64,000 nt of DNA from NCBI GenBank assembly GCA_040218045.1, contig JAVJQA010000065.1:4988-68987 (forward strand). Reading direction: 5' to 3'. Source of the DNA: Marinoscillum sp040218045. Its GTDB lineage: Bacteria; Bacteroidota; Bacteroidia; Cytophagales; Cyclobacteriaceae. Within the stretch, counting starts at the first letter, position 1; every line of letters starts with the position of its first letter. The notes below the pieces were generated by a model that saw nothing but the letters and a program-made list of their open reading frames with translations, was not told the DNA's origin and searched no databases. Position numbers and translations under genes: made by a program. Of the stretch, positions 1-8,001 are shown in pieces.

Positions 1-609
1 GTGATCGACGAGATTTCATATGACCTGATGAAGAAGTACAATAAGGAGAAACCTTTTGTTTACAATACCTATCAACTTTATCGGCATGAGGCGCTTGCCA
101 ATATGAAAGCAGGCTTTGAAGCAATCAGCGCTGATGGATGCTGGTTTGCAGCTAAATTGGTGCGTGGTGCCTATATGGAAAAGGAGCGGGACAGGGCAGA
201 AGAGCTAGGTTATCCAGATCCGATCCAACCCAACAAAGCGGCCACTGATCGGGATTATGATGCAGCTCTGAAGTTTGCTGTAGAGCATATCGACCGATTT
301 GCTGTCTGTGCCGGGACCCATAATGAAGCTTCCAGCCAGCTCCTTGCTAACCTGATGGATACTCATAAAATTGAGAAATCCGATGATAGGGTGTATTTTG
401 CGCAACTTTTAGGAATGAGTGATAATATTTCATTCAAACTGGCCGATTTGGGATACAAAGTGGCCAAGTATGTTCCTTATGGTCCGGTGGAGAAGGTGTT
501 GCCCTATTTATTTAGAAGGGCCGATGAAAACACCTCAATAGCAGGGCAGAGCGGGCGTGAGTTTACTCTGGTAAAAAAAGAACTAAAAAGAAGACGTAGT
601 AAATCATAA
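1..609 (+). CDS. Proline dehydrogenase, C-terminal part (cut by window edge)
   Basis: FAD-dependent oxidation of L-proline to pyrroline-5-carboxylate, the first step of proline catabolism. Only about 200 C-terminal residues are present. Bacteroidota stand-alone proline dehydrogenases are roughly 390–400 residues, so the real start lies upstream and the GTG at base 1 is probably internal. Visible PRODH barrel motifs are KLVRGAY (around residue 52), GTHNEAS, QLLGM, KYVPYG and the proline-carboxylate binding RRADEN near the C-terminus. No P5C dehydrogenase domain follows, so this is the monofunctional form and not a PutA fusion. The stop codon is 3 bases before lysS, which suggests cotranscription. 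Confidence 0.93.
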   Translation: MIDEISYDLMKKYNKEKPFVYNTYQLYRHEALANMKAGFEAISADGCWFAAKLVRGAYMEKERDRAEELGYPDPIQPNKAATDRDYDAALKFAVEHIDRFAVCAGTHNEASSQLLANLMDTHKIEKSDDRVYFAQLLGMSDNISFKLADLGYKVAKYVPYGPVEKVLPYLFRRADENTSIAGQSGREFTLVKKELKRRRSKS

Positions 610-612
610 AAA

Positions 613-2328
613 ATGCATTTAAGCGAACAAGAAATCCAACGAAGAAACGAGCGTGAAGCTTTGATGAAAATGGGGATTGATCCCTATCCGGCAGCCCTTT
701 TTGAGGTGAATGTAAGTGCAAAGGACATCAAGGAAAATTACGAACGACGAAAAACGGATTATAAGGATATCTCTATCGCTGGGCGCTTAATGTCTAAGAG
801 GATCATGGGATCGGCCTCTTTTGCGGAGATTCAGGACAGTACTGGCCGGATTCAAATTTATGTGACCAGAGATGATATTTGTCCGGAAGGAGATACCACT
901 TTCTACAATGATGTCTTCAAAAAGCGACTTGATATCGGTGATATTATTGGCATTAAAGGATATGTATTCACTACCCAGGTAGGTGAGATTTCTATTCACG
1001 TGACTGATTTGAAAATATTGAGCAAATCCCTGCGACCTCTACCAATTGTCAAAGAAACCGAGGATGAAGCTGGAAACAAGAAAGTACACGATGCCTTCAC
1101 AGACCCAGAGCAACGATACAGGCAGAGATACCTTGACCTGATCGTCAATCCGCATGTGAAAGAGACTTTTAAGAAGAGAACACAGCTTGTAAATACAATC
1201 CGTGACTTCATGAACGAACACGGGTACCTGGAAGTGGAAACACCAATTCTACAGCCGATCCATGGGGGAGCCGCAGCACGGCCATTTGAGACTCATCACA
1301 ATACGCTGGACATGAAACTCTTTTTGCGTATTGCCAATGAGCTTTACCTGAAGAGGCTGATCGTAGGTGGATTTGATGGAGTGTATGAGTTTGCCAAGGA
1401 TTTCAGAAACGAAGGGATGTCTCGTTTTCACAACCCGGAGTTTACCCAGATTGAGCTTTATGTTGCTTATAAAGATTATTTCTGGATGATGGATTTTATG
1501 GAGGAGCTTGTAGAGCGCATTGCTATCAATCTTAATGGTGATACAAAAGTAAAAGTGGGTGCAAATACCATTGACTTCCAAAGACCATGGAGAAGATTTA
1601 CGATGTTTGAAGCCATCAAACATTTCACTGGAATAGATATTGCTGAAATGGAAGAGGCCGAACTACGGGATACTGCAAGGAAACTTGAGGTGCCGACGGA
1701 TGAAACCATGGGCAAAGCCAAATTGATCGATGAGATTTTTGGTGAGAAATGTGAAGGTCAGTTGATCCAACCTACTTTCATTATCGATTACCCTGAGGAA
1801 ATGAGCCCATTAACCAAGAAACACAGATCCAAGCCAGGATTAGTGGAGCGTTTTGAAGCCATCTGCAACGGGAAAGAGATCATGAATGCTTACTCAGAGT
1901 TAAATGACCCGATAGATCAGAGGAAACGCTTCGAAGATCAGTTGGAATTGGCGAAGCGGGGCGATGACGAAGCAATGATGCTTGATGAAGATTTCCTGAG
2001 AGCTTTGGAGTATGGCATGCCGCCAACATCTGGAGTAGGTCTGGGAATCGACCGGTTATCAATGATCATGACCAATTCAAATTCTATACAGGATGTTCTG
2101 TTCTTCCCGCAAATGAAACCTGAGAAAAAGGCTAAAGTGGAGCTAACCGAGGATGAGAAGCAGGTAGTTGAACTATTGAAGCCTCAAAACAGAATGGGAC
2201 TGGATGCTTTGAAGGATGCTGCAGGGCTTTCTAATAAGAAATGGGACAAAGCCATAAAAGGCCTTAGAAATGCTGGTTTGGTCAGTGTCAATAAGGAAGC
2301 AGACGGGATGTTCATAGAGGTAAAATAA
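613..2328 (+). CDS. lysS: Lysyl-tRNA synthetase, class II
   Basis: Charges tRNA-Lys with lysine in the cytoplasm. An N-terminal OB-fold anticodon-binding domain (about residues 55–150; ISIAGRLMSKRIMG) is followed by the class II catalytic core: motif 1 around the YLEVETPIL segment, motif 2 around FRNEGMSRFHNPEFT, motif 3 around GLGIDRL. At 571 residues it is longer than the usual ~500. About 65 residues follow the catalytic end (DVLFFPQMKPE) and look like a small winged-helix appendage, a C-terminal extension that I recall from other Bacteroidota LysRS. The start follows the proline dehydrogenase stop by 3 bases, and a hairpin terminator follows the gene. Confidence 0.97.
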   Translation: MHLSEQEIQRRNEREALMKMGIDPYPAALFEVNVSAKDIKENYERRKTDYKDISIAGRLMSKRIMGSASFAEIQDSTGRIQIYVTRDDICPEGDTTFYNDVFKKRLDIGDIIGIKGYVFTTQVGEISIHVTDLKILSKSLRPLPIVKETEDEAGNKKVHDAFTDPEQRYRQRYLDLIVNPHVKETFKKRTQLVNTIRDFMNEHGYLEVETPILQPIHGGAAARPFETHHNTLDMKLFLRIANELYLKRLIVGGFDGVYEFAKDFRNEGMSRFHNPEFTQIELYVAYKDYFWMMDFMEELVERIAINLNGDTKVKVGANTIDFQRPWRRFTMFEAIKHFTGIDIAEMEEAELRDTARKLEVPTDETMGKAKLIDEIFGEKCEGQLIQPTFIIDYPEEMSPLTKKHRSKPGLVERFEAICNGKEIMNAYSELNDPIDQRKRFEDQLELAKRGDDEAMMLDEDFLRALEYGMPPTSGVGLGIDRLSMIMTNSNSIQDVLFFPQMKPEKKAKVELTEDEKQVVELLKPQNRMGLDALKDAAGLSNKKWDKAIKGLRNAGLVSVNKEADGMFIEVK

Positions 2329-2348
2329 CCCTAAACTATTTGAGACAT

Positions 2349-2383
2349 AAAGCACATTTCAGGATTGAGATGTGCTTTTTTTG
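2349..2383 (+). terminator. Rho-independent terminator after lysS
   Basis: A 9-bp stem (AAAGCACAT, 2349–2357, with ATGTGCTTT, 2370–2378) has a 12-base loop and is followed by a run of T. It separates lysS from the convergent GNAT gene that ends at 2387. Confidence 0.85.
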
Positions 2384-2386
2384 TGC

Positions 2387-2845
2387 TTACAGCTTCCTTC
2401 GCATTACAATCTGATCGATGGCTTGTTTGCCATTTTCGATAATAGGTTCCTTATAGTATTGGATGAAATAGCCCTTCACAGTGAAGTCGTAGACGAATTT
2501 CATTTTTTCGTAAAATTTGATGACTTCTGTGCTGGTATCAGCAGTTTTAACAATCAGGTCTTCGTACCCTTCCATTTTGGAAATACGTACTACATACTTG
2601 ATAATGTCCTTGCCAATACCCTGATGTTGATGCTCTTCTGCAATGGAGATATTCATCAATTCAATCTCATGGGCTGAATTGGGCATCAGTACAAATGTTC
2701 CAACAAGTTCACCGTCATGTTCGGCCAGATAGCATTCGCCTGAATAGACATATTTTTCGATCATCGTTTCTGACGGATCTGCTTTGAGCAGTAGCTCCAT
2801 TGGAGGTCTTTCAGAGTGACCTAATTTCCTAATCTCGATTTTCAT
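2387..2845 (-). CDS. GNAT-family N-acetyltransferase
   Basis: Predicted acetyl-CoA-dependent acetyltransferase, substrate unknown. The 152-residue length and central core are typical of GNAT: GELVGTFVLMPN (beta 4), then HQHQGIGKDIIKYVV, which matches the acetyl-CoA pyrophosphate-binding Q/RxxGxG/A signature (QHQGIGK), then FYEKMKF near the C-terminus. The start codon shares one base with the stop of the upstream TfoX-like gene, so the two are probably translationally coupled. Nothing in the context identifies the substrate. Confidence 0.88.
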   Translation of the reverse strand: MKIEIRKLGHSERPPMELLLKADPSETMIEKYVYSGECYLAEHDGELVGTFVLMPNSAHEIELMNISIAEEHQHQGIGKDIIKYVVRISKMEGYEDLIVKTADTSTEVIKFYEKMKFVYDFTVKGYFIQYYKEPIIENGKQAIDQIVMRRKL

Positions 2846-3186
2846 TAAACTTCCACTTTGCTTTGAGCATGTTCGATACCCAACTTAATCCACTCCTGCA
2901 TGGATTTGAGGTCATCGAAACCTCCTGGGGTGACAAATATAAATTCTTTCATTGGTCGCTTCGTGAAATCCATTTCTTTCACATAAGGTTTTGATAGGAC
3001 ACCATCCATTTTAGGGGTCACCACCCGGACCATCAGGTCGTCTTTGACCACACCGACTGACATTTTGTTTTTATACATAAAGGCTATGCCACCAAACATT
3101 TTCTTTTCAGTAAAATGAGGCAATTCTTCATGAGGTAAAGCCTGCCTGATTCGTTCGGCCAATTCTTCGTTGTAAGCCATAGTCAA
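2845..3186 (-). CDS. TfoX N-terminal domain protein
   Basis: A 113-residue protein consisting of a TfoX N-terminal domain only; the signature is KKMFGGIAFMYKNKMSVGV followed by VRVVTP. TfoX/Sxy in gammaproteobacteria controls competence, but stand-alone N-domain proteins are widespread in Bacteroidota and have no established role, so I make no functional claim. It lies first in a coupled pair with the GNAT gene and 12 bases downstream of murI, probably in one minus-strand transcription unit with both. Confidence 0.88.
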   Translation of the reverse strand: MTMAYNEELAERIRQALPHEELPHFTEKKMFGGIAFMYKNKMSVGVVKDDLMVRVVTPKMDGVLSKPYVKEMDFTKRPMKEFIFVTPGGFDDLKSMQEWIKLGIEHAQSKVEV

Positions 3187-3198
3187 AACGATTTTGCA

Positions 3199-4020
3199 TT
3201 AAATATGCACAATATTGCTTTTAATTTCTTCCCCGTAGAATATTGTTGCCTTTTGGTCAAAACCATAACTTGAGTCCGTGGTAAGAAATTTACGTAATCC
3301 GTTCTGGCTGATTCGGGCGTTCATATCCGGGTGCCTCTCGAGGTAGTCTTTTAAGCTTGGAGCTACTATTTCTCCCTGGTTAATTATTGAGACCTGTTTT
3401 GGTGCATACTCCTTTATTTTTTCTATCAAAAGCGGATAGTGAGTGCAAGCGAGGAGTAGCGTGTCAATTAGATCAGACTGTTGAAAAAGTTCGTCCAGGT
3501 ATTTTTTTACAAAAAAGTCTGCACCAGGCGCATTGTACTCGCCAGTTTCCACGAGCGGCACCCATAAAGGACAAGCTTGCTGGTAGACTTTTAAATCAGG
3601 AGATTGTTTTTTGATCTCAAGCAAATAAGACTCTGAAGATACGGTGCCAGATGTTCCTAACACGCCAATGTGACCAGTTTTGGTGTAGCTATGGATGACT
3701 TCAGCTGTAGGGCGAATTACGCCAAGCACGCGATTGGTTGGTGCGGTTATGGGCAGGTTTTTTTGCTGAATAGTTCTTAAGGCCTTTGCTGATGCGGTGT
3801 TGCATGCTAGTATTACCAAGGGACAATCTAAGGAGAACAATTCCTGAACGCACTCCCATGTGTACTCATAGATTGTTTCGAAGGACCTGGTGCCATAAGG
3901 TGTGCGGGCATTGTCACCAAGATATATGATGTCATGATTGGGAAGGGATTTTACAATTTCTCTCAATACAGTGAGTCCTCCATACCCAGAATCAAATACT
4001 CCGATAGGCCCTTTAGTCAT
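3199..4020 (-). CDS. murI: Glutamate racemase
   Basis: Interconverts L- and D-glutamate, supplying D-Glu for peptidoglycan stem peptides. The sequence carries the N-terminal GVFDSGYGGLTVL motif, the first catalytic cysteine in LACNTAS and the second in LACTHYPL, plus the YLGDNARTPYG segment. The 273-residue length is normal and the protein looks complete. It is the third gene of a minus-strand group: the thioredoxin-fold gene is upstream (12-base gap) and the TfoX-like gene downstream. Confidence 0.97.
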   Translation of the reverse strand: MTKGPIGVFDSGYGGLTVLREIVKSLPNHDIIYLGDNARTPYGTRSFETIYEYTWECVQELFSLDCPLVILACNTASAKALRTIQQKNLPITAPTNRVLGVIRPTAEVIHSYTKTGHIGVLGTSGTVSSESYLLEIKKQSPDLKVYQQACPLWVPLVETGEYNAPGADFFVKKYLDELFQQSDLIDTLLLACTHYPLLIEKIKEYAPKQVSIINQGEIVAPSLKDYLERHPDMNARISQNGLRKFLTTDSSYGFDQKATIFYGEEIKSNIVHI

Positions 4021-4032
4021 GTAGCTAAGCTA

Positions 4033-4575
4033 TTACTCGAAAGGCAATTCGTCAATTATTTTTTGAAGTTTGGAAGGATCGTAGGAACCTGTGGTGGCGT
4101 AGATGATTTTTCCTTCTTTATCCAGTAGGTAAAAGTGAGGGACATCTTTGTCCTCAATATTTAAAGCTTCCTTGTACTCTTTTAAAGTGCCTTTATAGAA
4201 AAGAATATTGGGGTGGAGTTTTTTATCTACGTCCTTTTCTACCTTTTTCATCACCTGCTCATATGCTGGTCTTTTGGCTCCCGTGAGCATAGGTACGAAG
4301 AATACATTCACATCATAGGTAAATGCAAATAGGGTACCTTCTTCAGGTTCTTTAAGCAACTGCTGGTAAACTGGATTGAACCATCCATTGAGGTCTTTTT
4401 CAGACTTTTTAGAAAAGGCCAGTCCTATCAGTGTGTGTTTGCCTTTAGTGTCTTCGGGGATGTTCACCATTCCATGAACAAGACTTTCTCCCTCCAGATC
4501 AGGGAAAATACTGCCCTTTTGAGCATGGCAAAATGCGATGGAAAGAAGCAAAATTCCAGAGATCAATGTCTTCAT
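4033..4575 (-). CDS. Exported thioredoxin-fold protein without CXXC
   Basis: A 180-residue protein with a clear signal peptide (about residues 1–18, ending CHAQ) and a thioredoxin-like layout: HTLIGLAFSKKSEKDL where peroxiredoxin/TlpA proteins carry the active site, then HFYLLDKEGKIIYATTG, typical of the redoxin C-terminal half. There is no CXXC pair, so a redox role is doubtful. The overall look recalls ATP10-like or redoxin-fold chaperones, but that is a guess. It lies 12 bases before murI on the same strand. I do not recognise a specific family. Confidence 0.75.
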   Translation of the reverse strand: MKTLISGILLLSIAFCHAQKGSIFPDLEGESLVHGMVNIPEDTKGKHTLIGLAFSKKSEKDLNGWFNPVYQQLLKEPEEGTLFAFTYDVNVFFVPMLTGAKRPAYEQVMKKVEKDVDKKLHPNILFYKGTLKEYKEALNIEDKDVPHFYLLDKEGKIIYATTGSYDPSKLQKIIDELPFE

Positions 4576-4631
4576 AGCTGTTTTTGAGTTTAACGACCAT
4601 GAAGTTACAACATTATAAGCGTACTCAGATG

Positions 4632-5186
4632 TTAATTGAAAATCATATCTGATAATCCTCTATCAGCAATGAGCTTGAAGTGTTTGACGGGAAGAAAGCT
4701 CGGTTTTAGTCCTGATGAAGTAGAGAGGCTAATGTACTCCACTTCCTCTTCCCGATATTTTTCCACCAAATGACTATCGCATTCCATCAATTCTTTCAGA
4801 ATGACATTGTTTGGTTCTAGTTCTATTAACTCATTCAGCCTTTCTTTATACCTGATTAGATGCGGTAGCTGGTGCATTAGTCTAAATATGGTGTCAAAGT
4901 AATATTCGAAAGACTCATGCTTATTCAAGCCTTTGATAAATTTCAACTGTCTTCCCTCACTGTAGGGAATGCGTTTGTAAGCGCACCATGCGCGAACAAT
5001 TTTTTCTGTCGTATGAAGATCTTCAGTATAGTAGAAAAGATCAGAGCGATAAATGGACGAAACAAAGAGTGAATTACTCAACGTAATGGATTCTACAAGT
5101 GCACGAAAATTCTGTGCATCATAGTTTTTGAACCAGTATGTTGGGGCATTACTGCCCTGAATGCTGAGGTACTGGAGTTGTCTCAT
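4632..5186 (-). CDS. Hypothetical protein, 184 residues
   Basis: I do not recognise this protein. It has no signal peptide or membrane segment and is rich in aromatic, acidic and basic residues, suggesting a mostly helical soluble protein (for example the KERLNELIELEPNNVILKEL stretch). The ATG at 5186 is preceded on the minus strand by a 6-bp hairpin (CAGGTG at 5216–5221 with CACCTG at 5231–5236) that would lie in its 5' leader. It is separated from the thioredoxin-fold gene by 56 bases and diverges from the gene at 5444. Confidence 0.7.
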   Translation of the reverse strand: MRQLQYLSIQGSNAPTYWFKNYDAQNFRALVESITLSNSLFVSSIYRSDLFYYTEDLHTTEKIVRAWCAYKRIPYSEGRQLKFIKGLNKHESFEYYFDTIFRLMHQLPHLIRYKERLNELIELEPNNVILKELMECDSHLVEKYREEEVEYISLSTSSGLKPSFLPVKHFKLIADRGLSDMIFN

Positions 5187-5443
5187 TTTGGGTCGTTGTT
5201 GGGGTTGAACGAAAGCAGGTGCCAGTTGCTCACCTGTATTAAACTTAACTCATTTGGTCGAAAAAGTTCTCATAATCAGAGAGATAAGTGTAGATTTATC
5301 GATCAATCGTTCGATATCGCACATCAATTCGGGTGAATTCTGTGACCAATTTCATACTTTCATTGTAGAATAAAAGTGACTTGTTGAGTAACCTTTTGAT
5401 GGTGATTTGAGTACACTTTATTTGATCAAAAACTCTTAATTTA
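5187..5443. other. Divergent intergenic region, 257 bases
   Basis: Holds the leaders of two divergent hypothetical genes. There is a small hairpin (CAGGTG 5216–5221 / CACCTG 5231–5236) near the minus-strand gene. On the plus strand a possible Bacteroidota promoter has TTTG at 5395–5398, 18 bases, then TTTATTTG at 5417–5424, about 20 bases before the ATG at 5444. The second base of the -7 element departs from the TAnnTTTG consensus. I see no small gene here. Confidence 0.4.
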
Positions 5444-5902
5444 ATGTTTAACCTATTCAACAGAAGCAAGAAGAAGAAATTTAAGGCATCGTGTGACTTA
5501 AGTGGGAATATGCTCGATAGAGAATCTGCTTATGTGCTTTCTACTGTTCAGATTATATCCTCTCAGAAGTTTTGGGACAATATCATGACCGAGCCCGAAA
5601 CCCTTACCTACACTGAGGCCCATTTCAAATCCGGGGATCAGACGGCTGCCAATATTCGAAATATGATTTTTAAGAAATACTCGAATGAAGACAAGGCATG
5701 GGTGGTATCAGATTCACAAATACATTTATTTGAGGTAGATGAGGCTAGTGCCAAGCAGTTGGCCAATCTATGGTGGGATTCAGAAGGAAAGGAGATTCCA
5801 CAGGAAATCTCAAGTTCATTGGCCGAGATTCCCCAGGAGGAATTTGATTCCTATAAGAACTATGCAGTTCAGGAAGCCGGAAGAAGACATGTAAAGGTTT
5901 AG
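5444..5902 (+). CDS. Hypothetical protein, 152 residues
   Basis: Soluble protein of unknown function: a lysine-rich N-terminus (NRSKKKKFK), a central mixed region and an acidic C-terminal half. There is no signal peptide, transmembrane segment or recognisable catalytic motif. It stands alone on the plus strand, converging on the small lipoprotein gene that ends 23 bases away. Base composition is like its neighbours. The TTTG/TTTATTTG promoter candidate upstream supports this start. Confidence 0.75.
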   Translation: MFNLFNRSKKKKFKASCDLSGNMLDRESAYVLSTVQIISSQKFWDNIMTEPETLTYTEAHFKSGDQTAANIRNMIFKKYSNEDKAWVVSDSQIHLFEVDEASAKQLANLWWDSEGKEIPQEISSSLAEIPQEEFDSYKNYAVQEAGRRHVKV

Positions 5903-5925
5903 AAATGCTCAATCGGCAGAGTGGA

Positions 5926-6141
5926 TCATTGTTCTACTTTGCCGCTATCCGTTTCTGTGGTCTCCATGTATTTTTTACCAGCACTCCCTTCACTTTGCCC
6001 TTCTGTGGGATTGATCGTATCTCCTTCGTGAACATATGTAGCCTCCCTGTCAGCTTCGGTATTGGTTCTGCTTGAATTACAGGCATTCACCAAGATAAGC
6101 CCAAAGAAAACTGCAAAAATTGTTTTTGAAATATGCTTCAT
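5926..6141 (-). CDS. Small lipoprotein, 71 residues
   Basis: Short exported lipoprotein with a hydrophobic segment (about residues 8–20) ending in the lipobox-like LVNAC, so Cys21 is the likely lipidated residue. The mature part is hydrophilic, low in complexity and rich in Thr, Glu, Gly and Ser, without recognisable domains. It lies 31 bases downstream of yebC on the same strand and may be read from it. Function unknown. Confidence 0.7.
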   Translation of the reverse strand: MKHISKTIFAVFFGLILVNACNSSRTNTEADREATYVHEGDTINPTEGQSEGSAGKKYMETTETDSGKVEQ

Positions 6142-6172
6142 ACATTAATTAATGAAGCAATGAGCATTTTGT

Positions 6173-6883
6173 TTAGGCAATATTTGTAAAGACTGCCTGC
6201 ACATCGTCATCATCCTCGATCTTGTCCAGCATTTTTTCGATTTCCTCCATTTGCTCATCAGTGAATTCTACTGGAGTAGTGGCGATGCGTTGTAGGTTGG
6301 CCTTTTTAATATCAATTTCTTTGTCTTCAAGTGCTTTAGAAAGCGTTCCGAAATTGGTATAATCGGCATATAGATATACCATTTCCTGATTGGTTTCTAT
6401 TTCCTCTAGCCCGGCATCAATCAGTTCCAGTTCCAGTTCTTCAAGATCCATGTTGTCTGGTTTTTCAAACTCAAAGACTGCTTTTCTATTGAACATGAAT
6501 TCAAGTGAGCCATTTGGAGCCATTCCTCCCCCAGCTTTATTGAAGTATGACTTGACATTGGCAACAGTACGGGTGGTATTATCCGTAGCACACTCTACAA
6601 AAACAAGTACACCATGAGGTCCTTTACCTTCGTAGGTGATTTCTGTGTAGTCGGCTGCATCTCCACCACTGGCACGCTTGATTGCATTATCAATATTGTC
6701 CTTTGGCATGTTTTGCGCCTTGGCATTTTGGATTGCCGTGCGGAGCTTCCCATTCATTTCTGGCTCAGTGCCACCTTCTTTCGCTGCTACAGTGATGGCT
6801 TTGGCCAGTTTTGGAAATAACTTGGACATTTTGTCCCATCGTGCTTCTTTGGCCGCTCTTCTGTATTCAAATGCTCTTCCCAT
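6173..6883 (-). CDS. YebC/PmpR family protein
   Basis: Member of the widespread YebC (TACO1/PmpR) family, described variously as a transcriptional regulator and as a factor that aids translation of difficult sequences. The 236 residues are close to the usual ~240. The N-terminal segment AKEARWDKMSKLFPKLAKAI, followed by GGTEPEMNGKLR, AQNMPKDNIDNAIKRA and YTEITYEGKGPHGV, is the family signature. The protein appears complete. It is followed on the same strand by the small lipoprotein. Confidence 0.95.
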   Translation of the reverse strand: MGRAFEYRRAAKEARWDKMSKLFPKLAKAITVAAKEGGTEPEMNGKLRTAIQNAKAQNMPKDNIDNAIKRASGGDAADYTEITYEGKGPHGVLVFVECATDNTTRTVANVKSYFNKAGGGMAPNGSLEFMFNRKAVFEFEKPDNMDLEELELELIDAGLEEIETNQEMVYLYADYTNFGTLSKALEDKEIDIKKANLQRIATTPVEFTDEQMEEIEKMLDKIEDDDDVQAVFTNIA

Positions 6884-6953
6884 AGTATTATTGAATCTAA
6901 AGTCACAAAAATAGGAAGTTGTTAGATTATGATGGAAGTCTGGGGAAATAATT

Positions 6954-7319
6954 CTATTGACCTAGGGTTTCAAGTGCTGTCTGCAACTTTTCCAGGCTGA
7001 TAGGTTTTTGAATATATGCCAGATAAGGTATATCGTAGTGGTTTTTCATGAACTCCTCTGAGTGTGCTGAGATCATGATCACTTTAGGTTGATGCTCAAG
7101 CAAGTCCATGAACTCCGGACCTTCCAGGCCTGAGATGTTTATATCCAAAAAGATAAGATCAGGCTTTTTCTTTTCAATTTGCATGGTGGCATTGACTGTA
7201 TCTTCATACATGCCCACAACTTCAACGATGCTGATTTTTTTCAAATAGAATAGCAGAAGCTCTTGATGATGAACCTCATCTTCTACTATGATGCATCTGA
7301 TTGGTTTGCCTTGTACCAT
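6954..7319 (-). CDS. Stand-alone response-regulator receiver
   Basis: A 121-residue CheY-like receiver with no output domain. The acidic pocket is in IIVEDE, the phospho-acceptor aspartate in LIFLDINI, the Ser/Thr position in MISAHS and the conserved lysine in YIQKPIS. It presumably relays a phosphate signal by protein contact. No histidine kinase is present in the window. It lies about 30 bases downstream of a 66-residue ORF on the same strand, which may be its operon partner. Confidence 0.9.
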   Translation of the reverse strand: MVQGKPIRCIIVEDEVHHQELLLFYLKKISIVEVVGMYEDTVNATMQIEKKKPDLIFLDINISGLEGPEFMDLLEHQPKVIMISAHSEEFMKNHYDIPYLAYIQKPISLEKLQTALETLGQ

Positions 7320-7350
7320 TGCTAGTCGTTAGAGAAGACAAATGTAATAA

Positions 7351-7551
7351 TCAGGATTTCGTGCTGGCTAGAATATTTGAATTATTTAGACTGTTGGCGA
7401 TGGTCTGAAGCTCCTGTGGTGATGAAGCGTAGTAGCTCATGACCAGCTTCGCGTCTTCATATATTTGGCAAAAAGCGTCAAAGTCGTCCTGGTTTCCAGA
7501 GTGAAAAACATCATGAAACCATATAAGTCCGGGTGTTGATTGGTTGTCCAT
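7351..7551 (-). CDS. Small hypothetical protein upstream of the receiver
   Basis: A 66-residue acidic soluble protein of unknown function with no signal peptide. I accept it as a gene because it is co-oriented and close to the receiver gene (31-base gap) and because its start codon is immediately preceded by a perfect 14-bp palindrome with a second copy 52 bp further upstream, which looks like an operator arrangement. A spurious ORF remains possible at this length. Confidence 0.55.
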   Translation of the reverse strand: MDNQSTPGLIWFHDVFHSGNQDDFDAFCQIYEDAKLVMSYYASSPQELQTIANSLNNSNILASTKS

Positions 7552-7552
7552 G

Positions 7553-7617
7553 CTATCAATTGATAGTATTTTAAATCAAATATAGACAAATAATCGTTTT
7601 GACAGTATCAATTGATA
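7553..7617. promoter_or_regulatory. Twin palindromes, candidate operator
   Basis: CTATCAATTGATAG (7553–7566) is a perfect 14-bp palindrome that starts one base upstream of the ATG of the 66-residue gene. TATCAATTGATA recurs at 7606–7617. Centre-to-centre spacing is 52 bp, close to five helical turns, so two bound dimers would lie on the same face of the DNA. Inference: a repressor site controlling the 66-residue gene and the receiver gene. Confidence 0.5.
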
Positions 7618-7765
7618 GGAATATTGACTGTAAAGTAAGCGCACCATGTCCAATAGTACACTCAAGATAAAAAGCCTGTGGCGACTTTAAATCGGTTATT
7701 TGACATATTAATGGATTGTGATAAGTTCACTTTTATATAGCCGTTATAACTTATATAAATTTGAC

Positions 7766-7843
7766 ATGAAAACTTCAGTACCATTAAGTTTCATCCTTCT
7801 TTCCATGGGCATTGTCTAGAACCTATGCAAAAAGGAGAAAAAT
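7766..7843 (+). pseudogene. Possible decayed lipoprotein gene start
   Basis: An ATG opens a signal-peptide-like stretch (MKTSVPLSFILLSMGIV) that hits TAG after 17 codons. The same frame then reads NLCKKEKN before a second stop, giving a cysteine followed by lysines where a mature lipoprotein would begin. It could be the front of a dead lipoprotein gene. It is too short to be certain and no downstream domain is readable. Confidence 0.3.
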
Positions 7844-7899
7844 TGACATCTTCTGTTAATTCTGGCATTAGTCCACTTGGTCAAGTTATAACCACAGTT

Positions 7900-7980
7900 A
7901 CTGAAACAAGTTCAGTATGACCCCTAGGCAGATAGAACCAGGATTGAAACTCTGTAACGTCATGCTGAATTCATTTCAGT
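7900..7980. repeat. REP-like inverted repeat downstream of lptD
   Basis: Two 22-base arms in inverted orientation (7900–7921 and 7959–7980) match at 18 of 22 positions when one is reverse-complemented. Each arm contains its own small palindrome (CTGAA...TTCAG). Sequences of this CTGAA/TTCAG ... GTCAT type occur as dispersed extragenic palindromes in Bacteroidota genomes as far as I recall. The element sits 22 bases beyond the lptD stop and may cap its mRNA. Confidence 0.65.
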
Positions 7981-8001
7981 ATCTAAACTTGACAAGTAGG
8001 A

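Larger units (their letters stand above)
7552..8001. other. 450-base intergenic region without an intact gene
   Basis: Between the small minus-strand gene and the 3' end of lptD. It contains the twin palindromes (7553–7617), a short ORF with a signal-peptide-like start that is stopped after 17 codons (7766–7819), and a REP-like inverted repeat (7900–7980) just beyond the lptD stop codon. No other coding potential was seen. Confidence 0.7.

Noticed and set aside
1249..1623. 124-residue minus-strand ORF inside lysS
   Set aside because: It lies wholly within a clearly conserved gene on the other strand and has no recognisable motif.
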